From the NCBI RefSeq assembly GCF_014195095.1, contig NZ_JACIBC010000008.1:62001-126000 (forward strand): a DNA stretch of 64,000 bases. The letters run 5' to 3'. The stretch comes from Rhizobium sp. BK602. GTDB lineage: Bacteria; Pseudomonadota; Alphaproteobacteria; Rhizobiales; Rhizobiaceae. Under the pieces are notes generated by a model. That model ran no database searches, was not told the origin of the DNA, and saw only the letters and a list, made by a program, of their open reading frames with translations. Position numbers and translations under genes: made by a program. Shown in pieces: positions 23,798-31,627 of the stretch. Within the stretch, counting starts at the first letter, position 1. Each line of letters starts with the position of its first letter.

Positions 23798-25068
23798 GCG
23801 GGGTCGAGGTCATTACCTTCGGCTGTCGTCTCAATACCTATGAATCCGAAGTGATGAGGGCCGAGGCGGAGAAGGCCGGGCTCAACAACGCCATACTGGT
23901 CAATACCTGCGCTGTCACCGGCGAGGCCGTGCGTCAGGCGCGACAGGCGATCCGTCGGGCGCGGCGCGACAATCCGCATGCTCGCATCATCGTCACCGGC
24001 TGCGCGGCGCAGACCGAGAAGCAGACCTTTGCCGAAATGGCCGAAGTCGATGCCGTGCTTGGCAACGAGGAGAAGTTGACCAGCGCGTCCTATCGTTCAC
24101 TGCCGGATTTCGGCGTTTCGGCGGAAGAGAAGCTGCGCGTCAACGACATTATGAGCGTGCGGGCGACGGCGCCGCAGATGATCAAGCATATCGACGGCCA
24201 TGTGCGCGCCTTCATCCAGGTGCAGAACGGCTGCGATCATCGCTGCACCTTCTGCATCATTCCCTATGGCCGCGGCAATTCGCGCTCGGTGCCGATGGGC
24301 GCCGTCGTCGATCAGGCCCGTAACTTGGTCGAAAGCGGCTATCGCGAAATCGTGCTGACCGGCGTCGATGCCACGAGCTATGGCGCCGATCTGCCGGGGG
24401 CACCGACGCTCGGCCTGCTCGCCAAGACGCTCCTGAAGCAGATTCCCGAAATCCGCCGGCTGCGGCTGTCCTCGATTGATAGCATCGAAGCGGATCAGCA
24501 TTTGATGGACCTCATCGTCGACGAGCCGCGCTTCATGCCGCATCTGCATCTCTCTTTGCAGCATGGCGACGACATGATCCTCAAGCGGATGAAGCGGCGG
24601 CATTCGCGCGCCGACGCCATGCGCTTCATCGAGGATGTGCGCCGCCTGCGCCCTGAGACGAGTTTCGGCGCCGATATGATCGCCGGCTTCCCGACTGAGA
24701 CGGAAGAGATGTTCGCCAATGCCGTCGGCCTGGCGGAAGACGCCGGCATCGCGCATCTGCACGTTTTTCCTTACAGTCCGCGCCCCGGCACGCCGGCCGC
24801 CCGGATGCCGCAGCTCGACCGCGCCCTGATCAAGGACCGCGCCGCCCGCCTGCGCGAGGCTGGACAAAGGCTGCACCGGTCCCATCTGGACAGGATGGTC
24901 GGCACGCGGCAATGGCTGCTTGTCGAGAACAACGGCCTGGCGCATACGGAAAACTTCACGCTTGTCGCCGCCCCCGGCCTTCGCCCGCGCGACCTTGTGC
25001 AGGTGGCGATCACCGGCCACAATGGCAAGCATCTCGACATGCAACTTACGGCCGCCGACGCGGCCTGA
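23794..25068 (+). CDS. mtaB: tRNA t6A37 methylthiotransferase MtaB
   Basis: 424 aa radical-SAM enzyme that makes ms2t6A at tRNA position 37. N-terminal MTTase domain with cluster cysteines in ITFGCRLNTYESE, NTCAVTGEAVRQARQ and TGCAAQ; radical-SAM CxxxCxxC in NGCDHRCTFCIIPYGRG; C-terminal TRAM-like region (QWLLVENNGLAHTENFTLV). GTG start at 23794 overlaps the dapF stop (GTGA). 15 bp separate its stop from ftsY. Confidence 0.95.
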   Translation: MSGVEVITFGCRLNTYESEVMRAEAEKAGLNNAILVNTCAVTGEAVRQARQAIRRARRDNPHARIIVTGCAAQTEKQTFAEMAEVDAVLGNEEKLTSASYRSLPDFGVSAEEKLRVNDIMSVRATAPQMIKHIDGHVRAFIQVQNGCDHRCTFCIIPYGRGNSRSVPMGAVVDQARNLVESGYREIVLTGVDATSYGADLPGAPTLGLLAKTLLKQIPEIRRLRLSSIDSIEADQHLMDLIVDEPRFMPHLHLSLQHGDDMILKRMKRRHSRADAMRFIEDVRRLRPETSFGADMIAGFPTETEEMFANAVGLAEDAGIAHLHVFPYSPRPGTPAARMPQLDRALIKDRAARLREAGQRLHRSHLDRMVGTRQWLLVENNGLAHTENFTLVAAPGLRPRDLVQVAITGHNGKHLDMQLTAADAA

Positions 25069-25083
25069 CCCCACGGAATTCTT

Positions 25084-26586
25084 ATGGCGCTCAGTTTCAT
25101 CAAAAAAGTCTTCACCTTCGGCCGTGAAAAGCCGGCGGAAGAGAAAGCGCCGGAAGAGGTTGTGGATGTCGTTTCGGCGTCTGAAGAGGCTGTGGTGGAT
25201 CTTCCGGCGACGTCTGAGGTTGCCGAACCTATCGAGCCCTCCTCTGTCCCTTCGGGACATCTCCCCCCCAAGGGGGAAGATCTGTGGGAGAGTGCCGCAC
25301 CGCCTGAGCAAGAGCAAAAGGCTGACGAGTCGGTAGACACAGCCGCTTCGAATGAGCCTGTTGTCTTAGACGATGCTGGCGAGAGCGAGATTGCTGAGCA
25401 GCAGCAAGCTGCGAGCACTGAAATTGATGTAACCCCGGAAGAGACCACGATCGAACCGATCTCCCCCCTTGTGGGGGAGATGTCCGACAGGACAGAGGGG
25501 GGTGACGAAGCCTCGACTCGCTCGGAATTCTCGTCGGAAATCATCGAAACTCCGACAGACTCGGAACTCTCGTCGGAAAGCGCCGAAGCTCCCATCCTCC
25601 CCAAGGGCTTCTCCACCTCCGCACCAGCGCCCGCTCCCGAAGCTCCCAAGCAGAAGCTCTCCTGGTTCCAGCGCCTGCGCGCCGGCCTGGCGCGCACCTC
25701 GTCGCAGCTCACCGGCCAGATCACCGCGCTCTTCACCAAGCGCAAGCTCGACGACCAGACGCTGCAGGATCTGGAGGATCTGCTGATCCAGGCCGACCTT
25801 GGCGTCGAGACGGCGATGCGCGTCACGGATACGCTCGCTTCGGAGCGCTACGGCAAGGATGTGACGGGCGAGGATGTCAGCCGCATCATGGCGCAGGAAA
25901 TCGCCAAGGTCTTGAAGCCGGTCGCCAAGCCGCTGCAGCTCGATCTCAGCCACAAGCCGCATGTCATCCTCGTGGTCGGCGTCAACGGCACCGGCAAGAC
26001 GACGACCATCGGCAAGCTGGCGGCGAAGCTGTCGGGTGCTGGGCTGAAGGTCATGGTCGCCGCCGGCGATACGTTCCGCGCCGCCGCCATCGAGCAGCTG
26101 AAAATCTGGGCCGACCGGACCAAGTCGGAATTCATCGGCACCAAGCTCGGCGCCGATGCGGCCGGTCTTGCCTATGATGCCTTCCAGCAGGCCAAGGCCA
26201 GCAAGAGCGACGTGCTGATCATCGACACCGCCGGCCGGTTACAGAACAAGGCGGAGCTGATGGCGGAGCTGGAAAAGATCGTGCGCGTGCTCGGCAAGCT
26301 CGATCCGGATGCGCCGCATACCGTGCTGCAGACGCTCGATGCGACGACCGGCCAGAACGCCTTGAACCAGGTGGAAATCTTCCGCAATGTCGCCGGCGTC
26401 AACGGCCTGATCATGACCAAGCTCGACGGGACCGCGCGCGGCGGCATCCTCGTTGCCATCTCGGCCAAGCATAAGCTGCCGGTCTATTTCATCGGCGTCG
26501 GCGAAGGTGTAGACGATCTGGAGCCGTTCGAGGCCGAGGATTTCGCCGAGGCCATCGCCGGGATCAGCCCCGGAAACAGCCAATGA
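25084..26586 (+). CDS. ftsY: signal recognition particle receptor FtsY
   Basis: 500 aa SRP receptor GTPase. The NG domain is conserved (about 195-498): FTKRKLDDQTLQDLEDLLIQADLG, P-loop VNGTGKTTTIGKL, DTFRAAAIEQL, DTAGRLQNKAELMAEL, TKLDGTARGG and FIGVGEGVDDLEPF. The first 190 residues are an acidic low-complexity A domain (many Glu, Pro, Ser). Unusually, two pieces of it, about residues 52-66 and 125-140, are encoded by inverted copies of an intergenic repeat (see repeats). The stop overlaps the ispZ start by ATGA. It works with Ffh, encoded at 17951-19519. Confidence 0.97.
   Translation: MALSFIKKVFTFGREKPAEEKAPEEVVDVVSASEEAVVDLPATSEVAEPIEPSSVPSGHLPPKGEDLWESAAPPEQEQKADESVDTAASNEPVVLDDAGESEIAEQQQAASTEIDVTPEETTIEPISPLVGEMSDRTEGGDEASTRSEFSSEIIETPTDSELSSESAEAPILPKGFSTSAPAPAPEAPKQKLSWFQRLRAGLARTSSQLTGQITALFTKRKLDDQTLQDLEDLLIQADLGVETAMRVTDTLASERYGKDVTGEDVSRIMAQEIAKVLKPVAKPLQLDLSHKPHVILVVGVNGTGKTTTIGKLAAKLSGAGLKVMVAAGDTFRAAAIEQLKIWADRTKSEFIGTKLGADAAGLAYDAFQQAKASKSDVLIIDTAGRLQNKAELMAELEKIVRVLGKLDPDAPHTVLQTLDATTGQNALNQVEIFRNVAGVNGLIMTKLDGTARGGILVAISAKHKLPVYFIGVGEGVDDLEPFEAEDFAEAIAGISPGNSQ
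25237..25282 (+). repeat. intergenic-type repeat inside ftsY, copy A
   Basis: 46 bp running from CCCTCCTCTGTCCC through GGGACATCTCCCC to AAGGGGGAAGATC, closely matching the reverse complement of copy B at 25458. In frame it encodes roughly PSSVPSGHLPPKGED of the FtsY acidic region. Confidence 0.8.
25458..25502 (-). repeat. intergenic-type repeat inside ftsY, copy B (inverted)
   Basis: 45 bp from GATCTCCCCCCTTGTGGGGG to GTCCGACAGGACAGAGG, in opposite orientation to copy A and translated in frame as roughly PISPLVGEMSDRTEGG. The two copies are separated by about 175 bp. Confidence 0.8.
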
Positions 26587-27299
26587 ACGACAGACGAAAA
26601 TTCGACGATAGTGAAAGTGCCGCGATGACGACCAGCGACAGCGATCTCACCCCCAGCGCCGCCGACAAGCATCATCCGCTTTTGAAGCTGGTGCTGGAAC
26701 TAGGCCCCTTGCTGGTGTTCTTCTTCGGCAATCTGCGCGGCGAATGGCTGGTGCAGCATTTTCCGGCGCTGTCCGAACTCGGCGGTCCGCTGTTCGTCGC
26801 CACCGGCCTGTTTATGGCGGCGACGGTGATCTCGCTCGTCGTCTCCAAGGTCATGCTCGGTCATCTGCCGCTGATGCCCTTCGTCTCCGGCATCGTCGTG
26901 TTGGTCTTCGGCGCGCTCGGCATCTACCTGCAGAACGAAACCTTCATCAAGATGAAGCCGACCATCGTCAACGCGCTGTTCGGTTTTGTCCTGCTCGGTG
27001 GGTTGTTCTTTGGAAAATCCTTGCTGGGCTATGTTTTCAATGCCGCCTTTCAGCTTGATGCCGAGGGCTGGCGCAAGCTGACGCTGCGCTGGGGGCTGTT
27101 CTTCTTCGTTCTTGCCGTGCTCAACGAAGTCGTCTGGCGCGGTGCGAACTGGTACTACCTGCCCGACGTCAAGGCCGCCGATAATCTCTGGGTCAACTTC
27201 AAGGTCTGGGGGACGATGCCGATCACCATCCTTTTCACCCTGTCGCAGATGCCGCTGATCATGAAGCACACGATCGAACCGCCGGCGGAAACCGAATAA
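26583..27299 (+). CDS. ispZ: inner-membrane septation protein, YciB/IspZ family
   Basis: 238 aa with about five to six hydrophobic helices. The family hallmark HPLLKLVLELGPLLVFFFGN is near the N-terminus, followed by LFVATGLFMAATVISL, IYLQNETFIKMKPTIVNALFG and NEVVWRGANWYYLPD-type C-terminal segments. YciB proteins are needed for normal cell envelope and septation; the name IspZ comes from Shigella intracellular septation. It overlaps ftsY upstream and the DUF2585 gene downstream by one or a few bases. Confidence 0.93.
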   Translation: MNDRRKFDDSESAAMTTSDSDLTPSAADKHHPLLKLVLELGPLLVFFFGNLRGEWLVQHFPALSELGGPLFVATGLFMAATVISLVVSKVMLGHLPLMPFVSGIVVLVFGALGIYLQNETFIKMKPTIVNALFGFVLLGGLFFGKSLLGYVFNAAFQLDAEGWRKLTLRWGLFFFVLAVLNEVVWRGANWYYLPDVKAADNLWVNFKVWGTMPITILFTLSQMPLIMKHTIEPPAETE

Positions 27300-27889
27300 T
27301 GGCCACTCTTTCCGACACTGAAAACCGTTACCAGCGGCAGAGCTTCTGGTTCATCGCCTGCGCCGTGGTTCTGCTCGTCCAGATCATTGCCGAATATATG
27401 ATGGGCCGGGTGCCGATCTGCACCTGCGGCTATGTCAAGCTCTTCGAGCCGGTGGTGAATTCCAGCGGCAACTCGCAGCATATCGCCGACTGGTACACGC
27501 CGTCGCATATCATCCATGGCTTCCTGTTCTTCGGGCTGACGCATCTGATCATGCGCCGCAAGCCGCTCTCCATGCGTCTCTTCGTTGCCATGCTGATCGA
27601 ATCCGGCTGGGAGCTCCTGGAGAATTCTCCCATCATCATCGACCGCTATCGTTCGGCGACGATCTCGCTCGACTATGTCGGCGACAGCATCCTGAATTCG
27701 GCGATGGACGCGGTGTTCATGGTCGTCGGCTTCCTGTTCGCCTGGCGGGCGCCGGTGCTGGTGACGGTGGCCATCGCCATCTTCTTCGAGCTGCTCACCG
27801 GCTACTTGATCCGCGATAATCTCACGCTGAACGTCATCATGCTGGTCTGGCCGGTCGAGGCGATCAAGACCTGGCAGGGTGGGATTTAA
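27299..27889 (+). CDS. DUF2585 (UPF0314) membrane protein
   Basis: 196 aa integral membrane protein found in rhizobia. Features: a first helix WFIACAVVLLVQIIAEYMMG, the conserved CTCGYVKLFEPVVNSSGNSQH, DWYTPSHIIHGFLF, ESGWELLENSPIIIDRYRS, and C-terminal hydrophobic helices. The start shares its A with the ispZ stop, so it closes the dapF operon. Biochemical function is unknown. Confidence 0.88.
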   Translation: MATLSDTENRYQRQSFWFIACAVVLLVQIIAEYMMGRVPICTCGYVKLFEPVVNSSGNSQHIADWYTPSHIIHGFLFFGLTHLIMRRKPLSMRLFVAMLIESGWELLENSPIIIDRYRSATISLDYVGDSILNSAMDAVFMVVGFLFAWRAPVLVTVAIAIFFELLTGYLIRDNLTLNVIMLVWPVEAIKTWQGGI

Positions 27890-28013
27890 CGGATCTCAGA
27901 ATTTGACGGCACCCACTCTGCTTCGCTGCCAAAAATCGCCATAAAATTGCATCTACACTCGCGGATATTGAGCCACGGCAGGTCGCTGTGACGCTGAGAT
28001 TTTGCGGGGGCAG

Positions 28014-28409
28014 ATGTCGAGTATCGCAGTTGTAACTCTTCTAGCCGTGATCGCATCCAAATCGCCGACAGGTTTTTCCGATACCGGCCGATTGCTGGCC
28101 GATTGCGCCGGCTCCCGGCAATTTGTCTCCGGTTACGTTACCGGCTGGCTCGATAAATGGAATCGTGATGATCTCGTTGCCCGTCGCGGGATTGCCGAGT
28201 CGATTCCCAACGCCAGAGCTATGACGAACTGGGCGTATTTTGGCGAGTCCGTCGGTGTCGATATGTGTATCCCGGCTTCTATCGATGCCGCAAGGATTAG
28301 CGACATGCTCTGTGGCTTTCTCGGTCGCAACCCGACACTCAAGGATGTTCCGGCGGAGGAAGCCATGAGCACATTTGCCGGATTGAATTTCCCGTGTGAG
28401 CCCAAATAG
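28014..28409 (+). CDS. Rap1a/Tai immunity-domain-like small protein
   Basis: 131 aa. The C-terminal 90 residues follow the Rap1a/Tai pattern: CAGSRQFVSGYVTGWLDKW, then CIPASIDAARISDMLCGFL, RNPTLKDVPAEEAMS and the terminal FPCEP; the cysteines are placed as in that family. A short hydrophobic start (MSSIAVVTLLAVIAS) could be a weak signal peptide. In Serratia, Rap1a-type proteins protect against type VI amidase effectors, but no effector gene is adjacent and many rhizobial homologues are orphans. ATG 28014 has a GGGGG run just upstream. The gene is A/T-richer than its neighbours. Confidence 0.6.
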   Translation: MSSIAVVTLLAVIASKSPTGFSDTGRLLADCAGSRQFVSGYVTGWLDKWNRDDLVARRGIAESIPNARAMTNWAYFGESVGVDMCIPASIDAARISDMLCGFLGRNPTLKDVPAEEAMSTFAGLNFPCEPK

Positions 28410-28444
28410 CGTTTTCGTCACGTGGATGCCGAAAGAAGCTGGGT

Positions 28445-29056
28445 CTAGGACGCCGGCTTTCCCTGCGCCTTCGCGATGGCCGGATAGAGCCCTTCTTTCA
28501 GGCTCGTTGGTGTGAACGGGCCGACCTGCTTGTAAAGGATCGTGCCGTCGGGGGCGACGAGGTAGGATTCGGGAATGCCGTAGACGCCCCAGTCGATGGC
28601 GGACGAGCCGTCGGGGTCGATGCCGATGGCCTTGTAGGGATTGCCGAGCTCGCCGAGGAAGCGCAGGGCGTTTTCGCTCTTGTCCTTGTAATTGATGGCA
28701 ACGATGTTCAGTCGGCCGTCCTCGGCCAGTTGCTTGAGGACGGGATGCTCGTCCCGGCAGGGGATGCACCAGGAGGCGAAGACGTTGACGAGCGTCAGCT
28801 TGCCTTTGATGGCGGCGTCGGTCAGGGCCGGCAGATTGGAGCCTTCGAGCGGCGCCAGCGCCAGTGCCGGCGCCTTGGTGCCGATCAGGGCTGAGGGAAT
28901 GGCGGAGATGTCGGTGCCGTGGACTTCCTGGTCGTACATGACCTTGCCGACGGCAAGCGCGATGCAGGCGAAGACGATCAGCGGGATCAGCGCCAGCAGA
29001 TAGCGCGCGGTGCCGCCCGATTTCGGCCCGCCGTTCTTGCCGGTGTCGATGCTCAC
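28445..29056 (-). CDS. ccmG: thiol:disulfide interchange protein CcmG/DsbE
   Basis: 203 aa membrane-anchored periplasmic thioredoxin that reduces apocytochrome c haem-binding cysteines. One N-terminal helix (YLLALIPLIVFACIALAVG), then ALAPLEGSNLPALTD, active site ASWCIPCRDEHP (CxxC) and YGIPESYLVAPDG. GTG start at 29056, 4 nt inside the ccmD 3' end; longer in-frame starts would overlap ccmD in another frame. Last gene of the ccmABCDG operon. Confidence 0.94.
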   Translation of the reverse strand: MSIDTGKNGGPKSGGTARYLLALIPLIVFACIALAVGKVMYDQEVHGTDISAIPSALIGTKAPALALAPLEGSNLPALTDAAIKGKLTLVNVFASWCIPCRDEHPVLKQLAEDGRLNIVAINYKDKSENALRFLGELGNPYKAIGIDPDGSSAIDWGVYGIPESYLVAPDGTILYKQVGPFTPTSLKEGLYPAIAKAQGKPAS

Positions 29057-29226
29057 GGCTTGCTGCCTTCCGGGGTACGATGCGACCGGCGGCGGATGCC
29101 GGCGGCTTCGAGCGCTGCCATTTCCCGGCGGCGCAGATGGCCGTCGATCCATGTCCAGGCGACGGCGCCGAGGATGATGGCGGCGGCAAAGCCGTAGGAG
29201 CCGAAGACGTAGAAGGGATGTGTCAT
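29053..29226 (-). CDS. ccmD: haem exporter subunit CcmD
   Basis: 57 aa small membrane protein that helps release holo-CcmE from CcmABC. MTHPFYVFGSYGFAAAIILG gives the single helix and conserved aromatic start; a basic RRRE stretch follows. ATG 29226 is 2 nt from the ccmC stop (29228). Identified by size, sequence pattern and position. Confidence 0.92.
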   Translation of the reverse strand: MTHPFYVFGSYGFAAAIILGAVAWTWIDGHLRRREMAALEAAGIRRRSHRTPEGSKP

Positions 29227-29227
29227 C

Positions 29228-29989
29228 TCATTCCTCCCGGGCGGCCATGCGCGCGGCGAGGCGGCGCTGCGCGGCAATGCGCCGGCGCCAGATTTCGTTG
29301 CGGATCGCCATCAGATGCAATGTGAAGAACAGCAGCGTGAAGGCGAGCGCCATGATGAAGAGCGGCCAGAGGAATTCCGCATCGATGGCCGGGCCGCCCA
29401 TGCGCATCACGCTCGCCGGCTGATGCAGCGTGTTCCACCAGTCCACCGAGAATTTGATGATCGGGATATTGATGAAGCCGACGAGGATCAGCACCGCGCT
29501 GACGCGGGCAGCCCTGGACGGATCATCCATGGCGCGGTTGAGCGCGATCAGGCCGAGATACATCAGGAACAGGATGAAGACCGAGGTCAGCCGGGCGTCC
29601 CACACCCAATAGGTGCCCCACATCGGCTTGCCCCAGAGCGAGCCGGTGACCAGCGCGATCAGGGTGAAGGCGGCGCCGAGAGGGGCTGCGGCCTTGGCCG
29701 AGACATCGGCCAGCGGATGGCGCCAGACCAGCGTACCGATCGCCGATAGGCTCATGATCGTGTAGCACATCATCGACAGCCAGGCGGCCGGCACATGGAT
29801 ATACATGATGCGGACGGTATCGCCCTGCTGGTAGTCGCCCTCCGTCGAAAACGACAGATAGAGGCCGATCGCGAAGAGGAGGGCGGTGATTGCCGCGAGC
29901 CAGGGGATGAGACACGCCGCCAGCGCCAGGAACCGGGTGGGGTTGGCGAGGTCGGAAAATCGGCTGATGGCAGGGCTGATATCGCTCAT
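29228..29989 (-). CDS. ccmC: haem exporter CcmC
   Basis: 253 aa, six hydrophobic helices. The tryptophan-rich haem-handling motif is visible as WGKPMWGTYWVWDARLTS, with the flanking His residues in IHVPAAWL and NTLHQPAS. CcmC loads haem on CcmE in cytochrome c maturation system I. 57 bp separate it from ccmB upstream. Confidence 0.96.
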   Translation of the reverse strand: MSDISPAISRFSDLANPTRFLALAACLIPWLAAITALLFAIGLYLSFSTEGDYQQGDTVRIMYIHVPAAWLSMMCYTIMSLSAIGTLVWRHPLADVSAKAAAPLGAAFTLIALVTGSLWGKPMWGTYWVWDARLTSVFILFLMYLGLIALNRAMDDPSRAARVSAVLILVGFINIPIIKFSVDWWNTLHQPASVMRMGGPAIDAEFLWPLFIMALAFTLLFFTLHLMAIRNEIWRRRIAAQRRLAARMAAREE

Positions 29990-30046
29990 GCGGTCTGTTT
30001 AACCCGATATGATAGTTCCGGCAATCGAGCGTCGTGTCTCATGCGA

Positions 30047-30721
30047 TCAATCCGTCGTGTGGCGCAGGGCAAGTGCGGCTGCTGCCGGACCGAGCACGGC
30101 GAAGAACAAAGTGAGTGCCGTCAGGATCAGGAAGGGCGGCAGGAAGGGCTGCGGTCCCTCGACGGCGGCATAGGTAGCGCTGACGCCGAAGATCAGCACC
30201 GGGATGGTGAGCGGCAGCACCAGGATCGACACCAGCAAGCCGCCGCGCGGCAAGGCGACGGCAGCGGCGGCGCCCACCGCGCCGATGAAGGTGATCGCCG
30301 GCGTGCCGACGAGGAGGGTCAGCGCCGTCGCGCCGATCGCCGTCTCGTTCATGTTCATGAAAAGACCGAGCAGCGGCGAGGCGATGACGAGAGGCAGGCC
30401 GGTCGCCACCCAATGCGCGGCACATTTGGTCAGCACCGTCAGCACCAGCGGCGTTTCCTGCATGGTCAGCAGGTCGAGGGAGCCATCGTCGCGTTCGGCC
30501 TGGAACAGCCGGTCGAGACCGAGCAGCGAGGCCAGCAGCGCGCCGATCCAGACGATGGCCGGACCGATGCGCGACAGGAGCTTCAGGTCGGGGCCGACGC
30601 CGAAGGGAATGACGGCGACGACGGTCAGAAAGAAGAGAATGCCGATCATCGCGCCGCCGCCGGCGCGCACCGAAAGTTTCAGGTCGCGGAGAAAGAGGGT
30701 GCCAAACGCCATTCCCATCAT
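30047..30721 (-). CDS. ccmB: haem ABC exporter permease CcmB
   Basis: 224 aa, six hydrophobic helices. Start region FLRDLKLSVRAGG, then ALLASLLGLDRLFQAERDDGSLDLL, LPLTIPVLIFG and the C-terminal helices match CcmB. ATG 30721 overlaps the ccmA stop (ATGA), with ATG 30718 and 30712 as alternatives. A GAGGGAG stretch 7 nt upstream supports 30721. Confidence 0.94.
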   Translation of the reverse strand: MMGMAFGTLFLRDLKLSVRAGGGAMIGILFFLTVVAVIPFGVGPDLKLLSRIGPAIVWIGALLASLLGLDRLFQAERDDGSLDLLTMQETPLVLTVLTKCAAHWVATGLPLVIASPLLGLFMNMNETAIGATALTLLVGTPAITFIGAVGAAAAVALPRGGLLVSILVLPLTIPVLIFGVSATYAAVEGPQPFLPPFLILTALTLFFAVLGPAAAALALRHTTD

Positions 30722-31365
30722 CCCCAAACTCCCTCACTCACCCCGGCAAACCCCGTCATCCGCATTTCCTGCGCATTCTCCAACCCCAGCGGCTGGTGCG
30801 TGGCCGCAAGCACGATGCCGCTACTCTTCTGATGGGCCGTGATGAGATCCGCAAGCAGCCGGTCCGCCGCCGCATCCAGCGCCGCGGTGGGTTCGTCGAG
30901 AATCCAGATCGGGCGATGGGCGACCAGGAGCTTGGCGAAGGCCATGCGGCGCTGCTGGCCGGCGGAGAGATAGCCGAAGGGGAGGTGGGCGATGCCGGCA
31001 AGGCCGACGGCCTCCACCGCCTCCTCGATCGCAAGACCGGCACCGCCCTCGATGTCGCCGAGGAAGCTCTTCCAGAAGGTCAGGTTCTCCGCAACCGTCA
31101 GTTCGGATTTCATGGCGTTGCGATGGCCAAGATAGTGGCTGGCTTCCCCCGGCAGGCGATCCGGATCTCCCTTCGAATCGATGAGGACGAGGCGGCCTTT
31201 TTCGGGCCGCAGCAGGCCGGCGACGACGCGCAGAAGCGTTGATTTTCCGGAGCCGTTGCGGCCAGTCAGGATCAGTGCGCCGCCGTCTGCCAAGTCAAAG
31301 GAAACATTTGCGAAAATCAGGTCCTCGCCCCGCCTGGCGGCCAGGTTTTCAGCGCTTAGATGCAT
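30718..31365 (-). CDS. ccmA: haem ABC exporter ATPase CcmA
   Basis: 215 aa ABC ATPase. MHLSAENLAARRGEDLIF start, Walker A TGRNGSGKSTLLRVVAGL, signature YLSAGQQRRMAFAKLL and Walker B IWILDEPTAALD. First gene of ccmABCDG; divergent from acnA with a 262-bp gap. The start at ATG 31365 matches the family N-terminus, whereas upstream codons do not. Confidence 0.95.
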   Translation of the reverse strand: MHLSAENLAARRGEDLIFANVSFDLADGGALILTGRNGSGKSTLLRVVAGLLRPEKGRLVLIDSKGDPDRLPGEASHYLGHRNAMKSELTVAENLTFWKSFLGDIEGGAGLAIEEAVEAVGLAGIAHLPFGYLSAGQQRRMAFAKLLVAHRPIWILDEPTAALDAAADRLLADLITAHQKSSGIVLAATHQPLGLENAQEMRMTGFAGVSEGVWG

Positions 31366-31611
31366 CGGCTCAGGCTTTCCCCGTTTTCGTTGTCGCACTG
31401 CGAAAAAAATCTCGAATTTTGCGCTTGGCCACTCTGGCAAGTCTTTACGAAATTATCTATAAGACCGGCAACCACGCCAGCGGTCGGCGTGAATTTCATC
31501 CTTGCGCCGAACATAAGGTGTTTTGCCTTACGTGCGGACAGCGGAAATGGCCGTACCCGCATCCTGATGTGCATAAAGTGCATAGGCGTTCGCACGACTG
31601 TGTTGGCTATC

Positions 31612-31626
31612 AGAAACGGGGTTTCT
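31612..31626 (+). promoter_or_regulatory. small hairpin around the acnA ribosome binding site
   Basis: AGAAAC (31612-31617) and GTTTCT (31621-31626) pair over a GGG loop one base before the GTG start; the GGGG that would be the ribosome site lies in the loop and stem edge. The 262-bp gap 31366-31627 is otherwise gene-free and carries the divergent ccmA/acnA promoters, which I cannot place exactly. Confidence 0.3.
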
Positions 31627-31627
31627 C

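Noticed and set aside
28014..28409. A type VI effector/immunity pair around the Rap1a-like gene
   Set aside because: Neighbours are DUF2585 and ccmG; no effector or secretion gene is nearby, so only an orphan is claimed.
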